Positions 48,366 to 61,326 of a stretch of DNA of 64,000 nucleotides are shown piece after piece; position 1 is the first letter of the stretch, and every line of letters starts with the position of its first letter. The translations under genes and the position numbers were made by a program. This stretch comes from Lunularia cruciata (taxonomy: Eukaryota; Streptophyta; Marchantiopsida; Lunulariales; Lunulariaceae), in contig OX419759.1 in assembly GCA_948567375.1 (NCBI GenBank), positions 61,481,493-61,545,492 of the forward strand, in the 5' to 3' direction. The notes below the pieces were generated by a model. The model did no database searches. It was given only the letters and a program-made list of their open reading frames with translations, and was not told where the DNA came from.

Positions 48366-50639
48366 CACAAAAATAAAAATAGTAACACATGATGCTCATC
48401 TTTGTATCTCTCCATACCTGCAAAAGTACAACCCCTCACATCCCAACTCACATAAGAAATTACAATCTCTCCAAACTCTAAAAACTATAAACTTTCATAA
48501 CTCTCAATTTCAATCTCCAAAATTTTCAGACTAAATTTTGATGGAACTTAATCATGAAAACCAAGAGATTAGAATGAAAATTCCTGACCCATCACTCTCA
48601 ATGTGCAATGATCATTCTAAACCCTAAAAAACCTAAGAATCCTTATAACCTTCTACCCAATTCTCCATAATTGTCAATCTAGGTACCAATGGAACCAAAA
48701 TCCAAAAATGAACAGAATTGACTTTTCACTTAAATGCTATATGCAAGAGAGCACTCAAAAAGTATAGATTTTTCCTCTCACATCTCTCCCTCTCCTCTCC
48801 TATCTACACATTCTCCCCAATGTCTCCTCGCGCAATTGGTCACACAATTATTTGCACAATTTATTTTATAAGTCGTTTCATAAAATTTTGTATGATGTAT
48901 ATATATCTCTCTCTCTCTTGTAATCATTCACAAGCATCTACCTTGAGTAAATAATTTCTATTTAGGTCTAATATATGTAGCATCTTATCATTATTTGGTT
49001 GTTGTTATTTTCCTTCTATCTATTTATACCATAATTAGTGCAAAATCCATTCAAATATGTTTTTTTCACATTAGAAAATAGATTGTATACATCATGAAAG
49101 TGTTGACATCATAAGATGTCACAAAAGGTTACCATTCTCATTCAATCTTCAAGTGTAAGATTCTTGTCTTGGTATAATTCTTTATATTGATTTTGCATGG
49201 TTTTCTTTTATTTCTACACTAGTTTAGGTCAAATTTATTTTTATATTCTTTGAGTAAGATGAAAATTTAATTCTTTTTGGTTGTCACTTTGGTCAAAGAG
49301 AGATATGTGCTACTTGTATTTAAATTTAGACTCTTATATCTTATATGATAATAATACTTGTGATACATACCATAATGATTGACCTTATGATGCAAATAAT
49401 ATAATTTAAATTTCAGCATTTCAATCATTTGGTGGTTGAATTCAAAAAAATAGACTAAAGAAATAAACTTAATGCAAAGACAATTACAAGAGTAAAGTAA
49501 ACATTCAGTTCTGGTTGATAGTAAAATATTTACATCACTACAAGATGAATATTCAATAAAAATAGTAGCATATGGTCATTTTATATATTAAATGGACTCT
49601 ATAATAAATATAGAACCCTAGAAAATATGTGTAACTTTACAAAGCAATGCAAATTGCCAAGAGATTCTACTACATAGACTCTTAAATAATTGTATAAGCA
49701 TGATATCAAAAAGTCATCAAAGCTATCATACACAAGGAAACAAATTGGTTTATTATCAAGATCAATCCAATTTTATCTACTAGACAATGATGATAGGTGA
49801 TACTTCTATAATTGATAGCTTTGAAATTCTATTCTAAATTATTAGTCTATCATGAGACAAACTTAACTAGCTATACAAATTGGAAATGAATAAAATTTAA
49901 GTTGATCAAGAAAGTACCCATACCTAATACAACTACTTGAGCAACTTATCAAGAGGATTATTGGTTCTCATAAAGTTAGGAGTTAAAATAATAGAAACTT
50001 GTTAATTTTCATAATATTATCTAAAATCTTCTATTTAAGAGTCTAGTGGGTTCTTGTAGTTCAAACTGAAAGGACTAAAGTGCTTTAATTGCACTCATAA
50101 AGAGAGTTTACTCATGATAGATGGTTTATAAAAAACACTACTTTTTATATACTTAATCTAATATTTGTCAAAATTGAACAAGAGTATTAAAACCAATGGT
50201 GTTTTTTTTAATTATATATCCACTATGATATCATTCTAGACTTACACTGCATTGGATATCATTCCCCTTATTTTTATTAGTCAAAATGATAAATTCAATT
50301 GATAAAAAACAAAAACAAAAATATTTGAAATTTTGATAAATTTGACAAGTTCTATGTGTTGTGTAACAAAATTATATTAGTATAGTTGGTATTGAGAAGC
50401 TTCAAAGGAAGAAATATTAAAGTCTATAATTTAAGTATGAAAATAGTATGTGTTTATTTAAAGAGGATAAAGGGATCAAACTCATAGAAAGTGACAAACT
50501 TTGAGCATTCTTAACTATTTAATATGACCTACCTCTAGGTTTATCTTTTGATCTCAAATTTCTATTTGAAATAGTTTTGCTGCATATTATACTTGTTAAT
50601 GTCTCTTCTTTTTTCAAACATAATTAAGAGAAATCAAGC
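48366..50639. other. AT-rich, no gene seen
   Basis: There are no open frames with recognisable content. A CT-rich tract lies at 48765-48920 (including CTCTCTCTCTC). Nothing else stands out. Confidence 0.5.
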
Positions 50640-53600
50640 ATAACTAAGCAATAAGAGAGACAATTTGGGTGATATCAAAGGGTCCTATCCAACTAGGGGC
50701 AACTTTCCGAACTTGGGTATCAAGTGGGAGGGAGAGGTTACTAGAGGATAGCATGAATTTATCACCGACTTCAAAGGTGATATCACGATGATGGTGGTCC
50801 ACATATTGTTTTTGACGATTTTGAGCAACAAGGAGGTGAGATATGGCTTGTTGGAGAGATTTGGATATGATGGTCAAGAAGGTTGAAGTATAAGGGACTT
50901 GAGACAAGAGAGGAGCAAGAAGAGAATCTAGGACAAGCAGATTGTGGCCAAAATTGAGAAAGAAAGGAGAGAATGATGCTTGTCTGTTTAGAATTGTTGT
51001 ATGCAAACTCTGCAACTGCAAGACATTCATCCCAATTGGTATGGTGAATGTTGACCAAGGCACAAAGCATATCTTCCAAGGTGCAATTTGCACATTCAGT
51101 TTGTCCATCAGTTTGAGGATGATAGGCTATAGACAAAGCAAGTTTGGTGCCAAGTATCTGGAAGAAGGCTTGCCAAAACTTTCCAATGAAGCGAGATCAT
51201 GGTCAAAGATGAGTACACATGGCATCCCATGATGTTTGAATACATTATCAAAGTAGAGTTGCACAAAGGTTGGAGCATCTAGAGTATCAACCATTGGTGC
51301 CAAATGGATTTGCTTACTAAGCTTATCCACAAACACCACAATTAATGTGTGATCTTGTTGTGTCTTGGGCAAGGAGGTGATGAGATCTAGGCTTACATGT
51401 CCCCAACAAGTAGTTGGAATGGGAAGTGGCTGAAGGAGTCCACTCGGCTTCTGGTTATAGGCCTTGTTGAGTTGACAACTCTCACACAATCAAACAAACT
51501 CCCAAACATCTCATGTCATGTTGGGCCACCACCATTGGCGTTAGAGGGTACCCAAGGTCTTGTCCATCCCCATGTGACCAGCTATTGGTAGATCATGGGC
51601 TTCTTGAAGATGCACAAGTTGGAGATCACCTTTGGCTGGAACATAGATCCGGTCCGTATGGAATAGAAGGCCTTCCTTGAAGGAGAAGGTGTTGTACTCC
51701 TTGTCACTTGTTGTCAGACAACCATGTACCATTTGGAAAAAGGGATCTTGTTGTAGAGCTGACCAAAACTTGTTATGGACCTTGGGGTCAATTGACACTG
51801 TCGTAATTGCCACCGTGATGAGAGGAAGAGACTTCAAATCAGGTCATTGGGATAGAGCATCAAGGATGACATGGAACCGACCTGGTTTGTACTCTTGTTT
51901 GATGTCAAAAAATTGGAGTTGCTCTTCCCATTGATGATGTCGACTCTTCATGTGTTCCAAGTGTAAGGTCTGCAACAATGGCTTATGATCAATTTGCATG
52001 ATCACTTGTTTCCCCAAGAGATAATGCTTCATACCTTGGTGGCATATACCATTGCAAGTTGTTCCTAATCTTGAGTAGAGTAATTTATTTTAGCTATATT
52101 TAGTTGGTGAGACACAAAGGCAATGGGATGTAGTCCATCTGGGAATTCTTATTACAACATAACTCCAATTGCAAAGTAAGAAGTATCAAAATCAACCACA
52201 CAATGGAGTTGAGGATCATATGGTTGAAGAATGGGTCTTGAAAACACCATATGCTTCAACTTTTGGAATGCTTCTTCATACTTGGTGGTCCACTGGAAGC
52301 TTGAGTTCTTTCCCAAGAGGTCAATCCATGGTGCAATCACATGAGCATAATAGTGGATGAACCATTGGTAAAAACTGGCCAATCTATTGAACACCCATAC
52401 TTTTGTAACATCATTTGGGGTAGGCCAATCAATAATGGCCTTGATTTTCTCTTCTTCCATCTTGATCCCCTCTGATGAGATCTTATGACCCAAGAATGTA
52501 ACCTCCTTCTACCAAAAGGCACACTTTGACTTCTTGCAGTAAAATTTATATTATTGTAGTCATCTTAGGACTTCTTACACATGATTCACATGTTCTACCT
52601 TTGTCTTATTGTATATTAAGATATCATCCAAGAACACCACTACGGACCAATCCAATAGTCCATCCAACACCCGATGCATCTGATCCATGAAGACCACTGG
52701 AGCATTAGTGAATCCGAAAGGTAGAACTCTCCACTCAAAATGCCCATACTTTGTGCAAAAGGTAATCTCTTGCACACCCTCTCTACCAATAGGAATTTAC
52801 CAATAGTTGTTGCAAAGATCCAACTTGGAAAAGTAGTGTGCTCCACTTAGTTGATCAAGCAAGTCATTGATCCGAGGCAAGGGATATGCATTCTTCACGG
52901 TTTGCTTATTGAGCCCACGGTAATCAATACAAAATTGAAATCCTCCATCCATCTTTGGAACAATTAGTATTAGTGCTCCCCAAGGAGAGGTACTATGTTG
53001 TATGAAATCCTTCTCCAACAACTCTATAAGTGTTGTTCGGAACTCCTCCAACTCCTTTGGTGAGAGCCGATAGATCGGTCTACTCACTAGAGTACTCCTT
53101 GGCAATAACTTGATCTTGAATGGCATACCTTGATCAAAGGGTAATCCCTTTGGTAGATCATCTAGAAACATGTCCGCAAACTCTTGAACTATCCGATCAA
53201 CCGTTGCTTGATGAAGCCCTTGGTCCCTCTTAGATTGTTCAGGTGCAATCGGCTTGATCCATACCATGAATACAGACTTGTCTTCCTCCAAAGCTTGCTC
53301 TATGGCTACTTTACTAACCAACTTCCCTTCCAAGGACTCATCTCTCTTCCAAGCTTGCTCCATGGTTGCCTTCTTGGCAAACTTCCCATCTTGAGACTCA
53401 TCTCCCTTCAAGATTTGCTCTATGGCTACCTTCTTGACAAACTTCCTATCTTGGGACTGACTATTCTTAGGTGTTTTACTCAAAGGTGCCAGACAACCTA
53501 ATCAGAAATTCCTACCTTGGTGTTGTACTTGAATTTGTCATCAAGTCCAATCAAATTGAAACTTATGATGTTCAAGCCAAGGTAGACCCAAAATGATATC

Positions 53601-54540
53601 ATAGTGTACACAAGCAAACATCCAACGTGAACATACCAAACATTGTACAATTTGAGGAACCACGTATGGAGGCGCAGTCACCGGTGGCACTCGTCGACCA
53701 CTCGGGCCCCTTCCCGAGCGCTGGCTCGGACTCTCCATCCTTAGCGGGGAGGTGGGGACTTGCTTGACACTCAGTGACTTGGGGTTTGGTCAGGTTTGGC
53801 GTTAGTGATCGTCCTTGGGAGTTCCCGTGGATCCGGCAATTCAGATGGTCGGTGCCCTCAACGGGGCACCGGCGTGTTCCAATTTGCTGGTGACAGGGTC
53901 CCCCCGAGGGTTGCATGTGAGGTGCACGAGTGCATTGCACATTGTCGGTGAGTGGTGGTGCTTCTCGGCCCGTGTCCGAGCGGGACGACGAGTCTCATTA
54001 GCGGGCGCCGTGCGTTCTTGCAAATGACTTGGTGATTGAACTTGGCGCTCCGACAAGGTCTCGGGCCTGCAGTGTGAGATCCCCTCAGTTGGCAAGGGGC
54101 TTGCATGGACCCTTTGCTTTGTCACAAGTGCCACTACAAACCTCATACACTCCAAATACTCCTTCCCAATCTTGCAAGTAACAAGATGCAAGGTGCAAAA
54201 TGCAGAACCCTTTCTACTATTTGCCATCATTAAAATACTTCCAATCCTTGGCTTGATAGGAATATCCAATTCCTTTGCTACTTGCATAGACATGAACTTC
54301 TGAACTTCTAGCAATTCTCTGAACTTCCAAAATCAACCAAAATCCTACAACCCCGCTTAGATATCGTACCTTGCAAGTGAAACAAACTTGCATAGGTCCA
54401 GCCTTCAATCCCATTGGAACTAATCATGCTCCCAATATGTGGCTCAAAATTTCCTATTGGGATTCTTCATTTCTTTAATCATTCTATTCTACAAACTCCA
54501 TTTGGGCATTCAACAATGCAATGTCCAACTTGGCGACAAT
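50640..54540 (-). pseudogene. pol of element 4 (PR-RT-RNase H-INT)
   Basis: Protease is at 54360-53560 (interrupted by the GC-rich insert). RT is at 53483-52575 ([31 protein letters not shown] at about 52640). RNase H is at 52200-51844. Integrase is at 51837-50644, with LDLITSLPKTQQ (first D) and TDGQTECAN, so the catalytic glutamate is present (51095-51097), unlike elements 1 and 2. The second D context, IFDHDL, is damaged. Many stops and frame breaks occur. Confidence 0.88.
53609..54127. other. GC-rich insert of about 520 bp inside element 4 protease
   Basis: Elements 1 and 2 read without a break across this point (..ATCATAGTGTAGAGGTGCC..). Element 4 has instead ..ATAGTGTA, then about 520 bp of clearly GC-rich sequence, then GTGCCAC... 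The insert has no stop-free recognisable protein and no retroelement motif. Its two ends (TGTACACAAGCAAACATCC and the complement of ..GGACCCTTTGCTTTGTCACA) are loosely similar in inverted orientation. A small CTCGGG..CCCGAG hairpin is at about 53698. It may be a non-autonomous DNA element or captured host DNA. Confidence 0.6.
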
Positions 54541-55330
54541 AAAAACAACCCCCATTTTATTGTAATCTTTCTCTATCTATTGTACCAAATGGTCTCCGTT
54601 GGATAGCATCAATTTCCATTGGTGCCGGTTCTTCCACCCGTGCATACTATATTGGTAGGCCTTGTGTAGATCGAGGTTGAGACCAAGTTGTTGCCACCAA
54701 GGAATCAAAGCACTCAGCCAATTGCATAGCTTCTTCTACATTTTGTGGTTCTTGCATGGTCACCTCCAATTTGGTTTGTGACTTCAAACCCCGCACAAAT
54801 CAATCTAGAACTTCACCTTCTTATATATCCGGAATCTGCATGATGATGTTCTAAAATTATGTAATATAGGTCAACTTACTGAACCAACTTGCTTCAACTC
54901 CACCAATTTATCTCGTGCGGCTTAGGTGGTATTTATAGTTTGAAACCGACCCAATATTGCATCTTGGAATTTTGCCCAAGTCAAAATTGGTACAACAATC
55001 TATCATTTTGCTTGCTCCACTCGGAATTGCCACCAAAGTTTTGCCATACTATCTAATTGTCTAGAGGCCAAGAGAATCTGTTTCAGTTCATCTTGAAGAT
55101 TGGTGGCTTCAAAGTAATGTTCACAATCAAACACAAAAATCTCCACTGTACTCGGAAGATTCTTGCCTTCAAACACCTTGGGTTTTGGAAATCAAATGTG
55201 ATCTTCTCCATCTCAAATTGGCAGTCTTTCTATATGTTCTTGTCGTTTTTGATCCTATTTATCCAGCAATCAAGTAAGGTGCTTGATTTGTTGTTGCATC
55301 ACAACGATAATGTCCGGTATTACCGCCATA
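54480..55330 (-). pseudogene. gag of element 4
   Basis: The zinc-knuckle region is near 54545-54505, and capsid-like sequence extends up to the start region near 55330. It is heavily interrupted by stops but colinear with element 1 gag. Confidence 0.8.
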
Positions 55331-55600
55331 ACTACTACTCTATCCTACTACTCCCAATTTACCTAATTGATTAGCACATAGATGCAGCACACCCACCATT
55401 CTCTATAAGTTACAACCGGAAGTATCAAGGGTTCCTTAGACAAGGTGATCATAGGTAGAAAATCTTGCCTAAAGTGCGAGGTGATGAATTGTGTGAAACA
55501 ATGCTTGGGTAATATTTAGACATGAAAATCCCAATGGTTTGGCGGAAGTTGATTTGGTGGTCCATAAATTCCATCCATCCCATTCTTGCTCTGATACCAA

Positions 55601-56000
55601 TGTAAAAGACCAAGACGGAGGAGAGAAAGAGGAGAATGGAAACTCATATTGGGACACTTGAATGAGAGAAAACTCCAAATGCCTAGCATGAGCTTTGGAT
55701 TTGGTATTTATAGGTAACATACAAAGCTCTTGAGAAGCTTCTCAAGAAGCTTCACTGAGCCACTTTCTTAGAGTGCAAGCCAAGTTAACTGAGAAGCTTC
55801 TCAAGAAGCTTCCTTCTAGAAGCCGCCTACTTGGCATGCAAGCTAAGCTAGTTAGAAGCTTCTAGAAGCTACCTGCTTGGGGCACAAGTTAACTAGTTGG
55901 GAAGCTTCCTAAGAAGCTTCTAGAATATTCTAGGCTAATTTGGCTTATTCTCTACTTTGTTAGCCTTACTAACTACGTTGCTAGACTCTATATTGTTATA
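55601..56000 (-). repeat. 5' LTR of element 4
   Basis: Same family ends. It contains the three-unit array AGAAG-CTTCT-AGAAG near 55855-55870 and two-unit blocks at 55731-55815. Confidence 0.9.
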
Positions 56001-56439
56001 GCCTTCTTGGCAAATTTCCCATCTTGGGACCCATCTCCCTGCATGGCTTACTCTATGGCTACCTTCTCAACCTTCTTGGGACTAACTATTCTTAGGTGTC
56101 TTACCCAGAAGTGCCAAACGACCTAATCAAAATTTCTTACCTTGGTGTTGTACTTGAATTTTTCATTGGGTCTAATGAACCTTATGACATTCAAGCCAAG
56201 GTAGTCCTAGAATAACATCGTAGTGTAGAGGTACTACTGAAAACCTCATACACTCCAAATACTTCTTCCCAATCTTGAAGGTAATAAGATGTGAGGTACA
56301 AAATGCAAAACCCTTTCTACTATCTGTTATCATCAATCTATTTCCAATTATTGATTTGATAGGAATATCATTTCCTTTGCTACTTCTATAGACATGCAAT
56401 TATCTTAACTTCCAAAATCAACCAAAATCCTACAACCCT

Positions 56440-57440
56440 AATTAGATATCATACTTTGCAAGTGAAGCAGACTTGCATAAGTCGAGCCTTCAATGCCATT
56501 GGAACTAATCAAGCTCTTAGTAGGGGCTTGAAATCTCCTATTAGGATTCCTTGTTTCCTTGATCATTCCGCTCCACAAACTCCATTTGGGCAACTTGTCG
56601 AGGTTGCCTATTGCTAAGAGGACATTTAGCAATATGATGTCTAACCTTGCAACAATAAAAACAACCACTATTTAGTCGTAATCTTTCTCTATCCATTGTA
56701 CCAAGTGGTCTCTGCTTGATAACATCAATCTCCATTGGTGTTGGTTCTTCCACCTGTGCGTAGTGTATTGGTAGGCTTTGTGTAGGTCAAGACCAAAACC
56801 TAGTTATCCCAACTAAGGAATCAAAGCGTTGAGCCAATTGCATGGCTTTTTCCATATTTTGTGATTCTTGCATGGTCACCTCTGATTTAGTTTGTGACTT
56901 CAAGGCCCTCACAAATCAATCTAGAACTTCACTTTCTTGAATATCTGGAATTTGCATGATGATATTTTGAAATTGCATGACATTGCTCCTTATAAAGCCA
57001 ATTTGCTTCAACTCCGCGAATTTATCTTTTGCGGCTTGGGTGGCATTTATAGTTTGAAATTGACCAAGTATTGCATCCTTGAATTCTTCCCATGTCAAGA
57101 TTGGTGAACAATCTATTGTTCAACTTGCTCTACTTGGAATTGCCACCAAAGTTTTACCACATTATCTAATTGGCTAGAAGCCAAGAGAATTTATTTTTGT
57201 TCATCTTGAATATTGGTAGCTTCAAAGTAACATTTAGAGTCAAACACAAAATTCTCCACTATGCTTGGAAGATTCTTGCCTTCAAACACCTTGGGTTTTG
57301 GAAATTGGATTCAATCTTCTCCATCTCAAACTGGTACTCTTTGTATGTGTTCTTGTTGTTGTTGGTCTCATTCATCCAACAATTGAGTAAGGTGCTCAAT
57401 TTGTTATTGCATAGCAATGATAACGTATGGTATTGGCGCC
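56440..57440 (-). pseudogene. gag of element 5
   Basis: Capsid-like sequence includes 57098-56916 (WEEFKDAILGQFQTINATQ) and a knuckle, CFYCCKVRHHIAKC (56665-56625), in which the conserved glycine before histidine is lost. Stops interrupt it. Confidence 0.8.
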
Positions 57441-57712
57441 ATGGCTATTACTTTATCCCACTAATCCCAATTTATCTAATTTATTAACACATTGATGTAG
57501 CATGTCCACCATTCTCCATAAGTTACAACCGTAAGTATCAAGGGTTCCTCAGACAAGGTGATCATATGTAGGAAATCCTACCAAAGCATAAGGTGATGAA
57601 TTGTATGAAATGATGCTTGGGTAGCACGTGGACACAAAAATCCCAATGGTTTAGCAAACATGGATTTGGTGGTCCACAAATTCCATCCATCCCATTCCTG
57701 CTTGGATACCAA

Positions 57713-58126
57713 TGTAAATGACCAAGATTGAAGAGAGAAATAGGAGAATGGAAGGTCACATTAGGACATTTGAATATGGGAAACTCCAAATGCCTAGCAT
57801 GAGCTTTGGCTCTTGTATTTATAGGGACCATACAAGGCTCTTGAGAAGCTTCTCAAAAAGCTTTCTTGTGCTGCTTTCTTGGAGTGCAAGCCAAGATAAT
57901 TGAGAAGCTTCTCAAGAAGTTTCCTTTTATATATTTTTTACTTGGCATGCAAGCTAAGCTAGTTGGAAGCTTCTAGAAGCTTCTTTCTAGAAGCTACCTA
58001 CTTGGTGTGCAAGCTAAGCTAGCCCAAAAGCTTCCTAAATTATTCTATTCTATATTCTAGGTTAATTTTTCTTATTTGCTTCTTCATTAGCCCTACTAAT
58101 TTTTCATTAAACTCCATATTGTTAAA
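57713..58126 (-). repeat. 5' LTR of element 5
   Basis: It contains the four-unit array GGAAG-CTTCT-AGAAG-CTTCT at 57965-57984, and a TATA-like TATAAATA equivalent near 57816. Confidence 0.88.
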
Positions 58127-58600
58127 AAAGATGAGCTCCACTATTTTGGATTCTAGTGTGTTGACTTGGTCTTATTCCTAGGTGTTTGGCTTGAGGAAAG
58201 AGTTAAAAACTCTTTGATCCATAAGCCTTTTTGTTTTGGATTCTTCTATAGTCCAAGGATAGCCCATGTGAAAGAATCCTTGACTTAGTGGTTGGGTGAA
58301 GATAAGACCACATGTTTAGGAGAATACTCCCATGAGTATGGATATTCCTTTAGCTTTTTGACTTTACTTGACTTTTAGATTAGTAACTTGAGTTATTCCA
58401 ATAATTAGTAACTTTGGTGTGTAACAATTTCACAAGTATGTAAACTAGAGGTGAGGTAGTACTCATCATCCTTTCATTTACAACTATCTTTCTCTCATTA
58501 AGTTCTCTAATGAGCAATTTCATGAGTCTTGGAGTGTTAGCCTTGGAGGAGTATGATGGAGTTGGAGTTCTTTGCCTTCTTAGTCCATGGTACGCTACTA
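58127..58600. other. No gene seen
   Basis: Non-coding sequence right of element 5; the 77-codon minus-strand frame at 58613-58380 is unrecognised. Confidence 0.4.
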
Positions 58601-58619
58601 TAATAGCCATCAAAGGTTC

Positions 58620-59400
58620 ATCCTAAGTGAGAGACAAGCTGGCTCATAGTCCTTGGAAGCAAACATGGTGTGGTGCACTCCATTACACTATAGAAGAAGT
58701 AAAAACTATGGATGAGGTCTCCTTACCATATCCAAATGTCACCACTTTCTCCTCCACCTAATTAAGCTCAATGCGCTCAACCAAATTAAAGACCATTGCC
58801 AAAGTAGGTTAAGTAGCTTTTAATAATGTAGCATTACATACTCTATATTGCAACTCCTTGTCCAAGATCCCATACCAAAATTGGACCACTTAGGCCTCAT
58901 TAACTCCTTGAGTAAAATTGATCAACCATCTTATGCAAGTGTATGCCTCATGTGGGCTCTCTCCAACCTTCTGTTGGAACTCCTACAAGCTCCTTAACGT
59001 ATCAATCCACACTCTATGGTAATTTTGCCTCAAGCACAAGAAGAACTCCACCATGGAGTTAAACCTTGGTACTACACCACCTCTTGTAGTGGTACTTCCA
59101 CTTGTAGTAGCACCTTCTCCAACTAGTTCACCTCCACTAGATACACCAAGCTACTAGAGCTAGAACTTGTAGGTATTGTTAATCTACCCCTAGCAATTGA
59201 GCTTAAAGTTATGGAGATGTAGTTCAGAAACCAATATTGTCTCCATAGCTTGACCTCCTCCAAGTAATCTCTCTTGAATGCATGATAATCATCCCTCAAT
59301 GGACCCTCTAAGTGCTAAAACAACCCCTCCATTCCATGAAGAGTGTGAACAAAGTTGTGTTCCGCATCTGGTTTAGATCACACCAACTATCAAACTCTTG
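58620..59400 (-). pseudogene. Degenerate gag-like fragment of another LTR retrotransposon
   Basis: On the minus strand, across stops, a retrotransposon gag pattern can be read: ..FQQKVGESPHEAYTCIRWL and VVQFWYGILDKELQYRVC, like the Retrotrans_gag core in which an ES..Y.R segment precedes the F-x-x-G-L segment. It belongs to neither chromovirus family above. A primer-binding-site-like sequence at 61301-61312 in the same orientation could be its start. Confidence 0.5.
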
Positions 59401-61300
59401 GATGAAGTCAATATTACTCAATGGTACCCACTATACTAGAGTAGCACCAAAGACCTTTTGAGGCTTTATAAGTCTCGTCCATACCTCACAACAATAATGT
59501 GGATACACCAAGTGCACTCTCAATTGAATATCCTATATCAAACTCCAACTCAAAGTCAATCTCCTCCCTCACTAAGACTTGAGACACAAGCTGATATCAA
59601 GCTCCACTCTCGATAAACCCACTATGTATTATAATGTTATCTTATTTAGAATTCCCAAGGAATTTTGCCATGACAAAGTAACTCAAACCGCACTCTTAAC
59701 CACCACAAGTATCACACCAAGAATCACCAAACTAAACACCACCCATTAATGTAGCTCTAATTGCAATCACTACATTAAGGGAAAGGACAACCTATAACCT
59801 ACCATCACAACATGCACTCTTAAGGTCGATAGTTCATCACTTCTTGCCTCATCAAAGAGAAACACATGTAGTCTAACTAGTCATCACTCTAGCTTCATTA
59901 TCAAGAGCACATAAGAGCACTAACGCTCTAAAGTTATGGCTCTTCACACAAACATGGTGCACAAAAAAGAAGTAGAGAATGGAAGGAATCTAATCACATG
60001 AAGTCTAAACTAAACCCTCCATCTCATAAATCAACACCAAACTGACTTTGCACCATTTGGCATTTGATATAATAGGAGTGCCTGGCTACTTTCTAAGCTA
60101 CCAAGATCACCAAGAATGAGATCAAACTGCCTTTCCTAGCCAAAGCTACATGTGTATAAGTTTCAATGGAACAATCACTATGACAACAAGTGAAGGTGGG
60201 CCAGTTGGCTTGGGCACTAGTCAGAGGCACTAGTCTAGAAACCATAGATCTAGGGTTCAAACCTCATTGTGCATAATCTAGCAAGGTGGACAGATTTTGC
60301 CAAACAATGATCAACAAAACTCATTTCAACTAGCTAGCCTCATACGAACAAGCTAGCTTGTTGGGCCTTTGTAGCCTCTCACTGCCTTATGCCAATTTGA
60401 ACCCTCTCCAAATTTGGCCAAGATTCATCCAACTTGAGCCAAAATCTGAAGTAAATTTGATGTAACTCCTCTACCAAATTAAATGTAACTCCTCTATAGT
60501 TGGTTGATTGCCAAATTCTCCACTAAATCTCCACTTGGGCCAAATAAGAAAGATAGGGATCTCCAAATCCCTAATTTGAGGGGATGGATTCCCAACTCCA
60601 CCTTCAATTTTGCATTTTGGGTTCAACTTACACCAAATCTACTTTGATTTCATCTCTTGGACTCAAATCAAACATTAATGTTTGAAATTGACTATTCTCA
60701 AAATTTTGGCTAGCACTTCCATACACCATCTGCCCTATTGCCAAATTTGCATCAATTCACATAGGGCTTCTACATAAAATCACTCTCAAGGAAATTTGAA
60801 CCATGATCAAGGTTCTAATGATCAACCATGCTTGGAAATACCACCAATATCCTCAATTCTCGCACCTTATTTCCCCTTGACTCCCACTTTTATAATGTAA
60901 TCAATTCTTCATTAACTTGAATCACACTCAAATAGATCAGTACTTGATCATTCACTCAATCACTCTACCAACAATAGTGCACTAATTACAATCAAACTAC
61001 ACCCATTTTAGCTAAGAGACTCTTGATGATGCCCATCGGCCTTTGTCCACCATAGCCAATAGCTCAAAGACTCAACATAGAGAAGTGAGCTCTCTAGTGT
61101 TGCATTTTGAAAGTATACCCTTGATTTTGACCTAGGTCTCCAACTGGCAAATCTAACAATATGAACGGTGTAAGTGACAATGGGTCCCAGTATATGGTCA
61201 AAAACCCTAACATGAAATTGACCACCAATAAGTAATCTATGAATAATAACCAAGATAACTTTGACTACCAACCCTACTACTCCAACTTCTGAAAAATCTA
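59401..61300. other. No gene seen; possible leader of the same retroelement
   Basis: No supported coding sequence. It lies between the gag-like fragment and the primer-binding-site-like sequence, so it could be untranslated leader or diverged LTR sequence. Confidence 0.35.
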
Positions 61301-61326
61301 GCTTTGACACCACAAATGTCATGACA
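61301..61326 (-). other. Possible primer-binding site and LTR edge
   Basis: Complement of 61301-61312 is TGGTGTCAAAGC, two changes from TGGTATCAGAGC. A TGTCATGACA palindrome at 61317-61326 could be the LTR edge. I could not find the matching 3' LTR. Confidence 0.35.

Larger units (their letters stand above)
50640..56000 (-). mobile_element. Ty3/gypsy chromovirus, element 4 (family of element 1), 3'-truncated
   Basis: The 5' LTR is 55601-56000 (last TACA is TATA), with primer-binding site TTGGTATCAGAGC, the complement of 55588-55600. The body continues leftward to 50640, where it stops inside the integrase C-terminus. The chromodomain and 3' LTR are missing, so no target duplication can be checked. 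It abuts element 5 on the right. Confidence 0.85.
56001..58126 (-). mobile_element. Ty3/gypsy chromovirus, element 5 fragment (5' LTR, gag, PR start)
   Basis: The 5' LTR is 57713-58126 (its outer TGTAACA end reads GTTAAA on the plus strand). Then come a degenerate primer-binding site, gag (57430-56540) and the start of protease (56470-56172, ILGLPWLECHKV). The sequence stops at 56001 in the linker after protease, exactly where the element 4 LTR ends. Probably element 4 inserted into element 5 and the far side was lost, or the two recombined. Confidence 0.83.

Noticed and set aside
53841-54314. 157-codon minus-strand open frame across the GC-rich insert
   Set aside because: It is a chance fusion of retrotransposon protease sequence with the inserted GC-rich segment, not a gene.
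59660-59690. ATGACAAAGT similarity to the proposed LTR edge at 61317
   Set aside because: The match is only about ten bases and does not extend, so it does not support a 3' LTR there.
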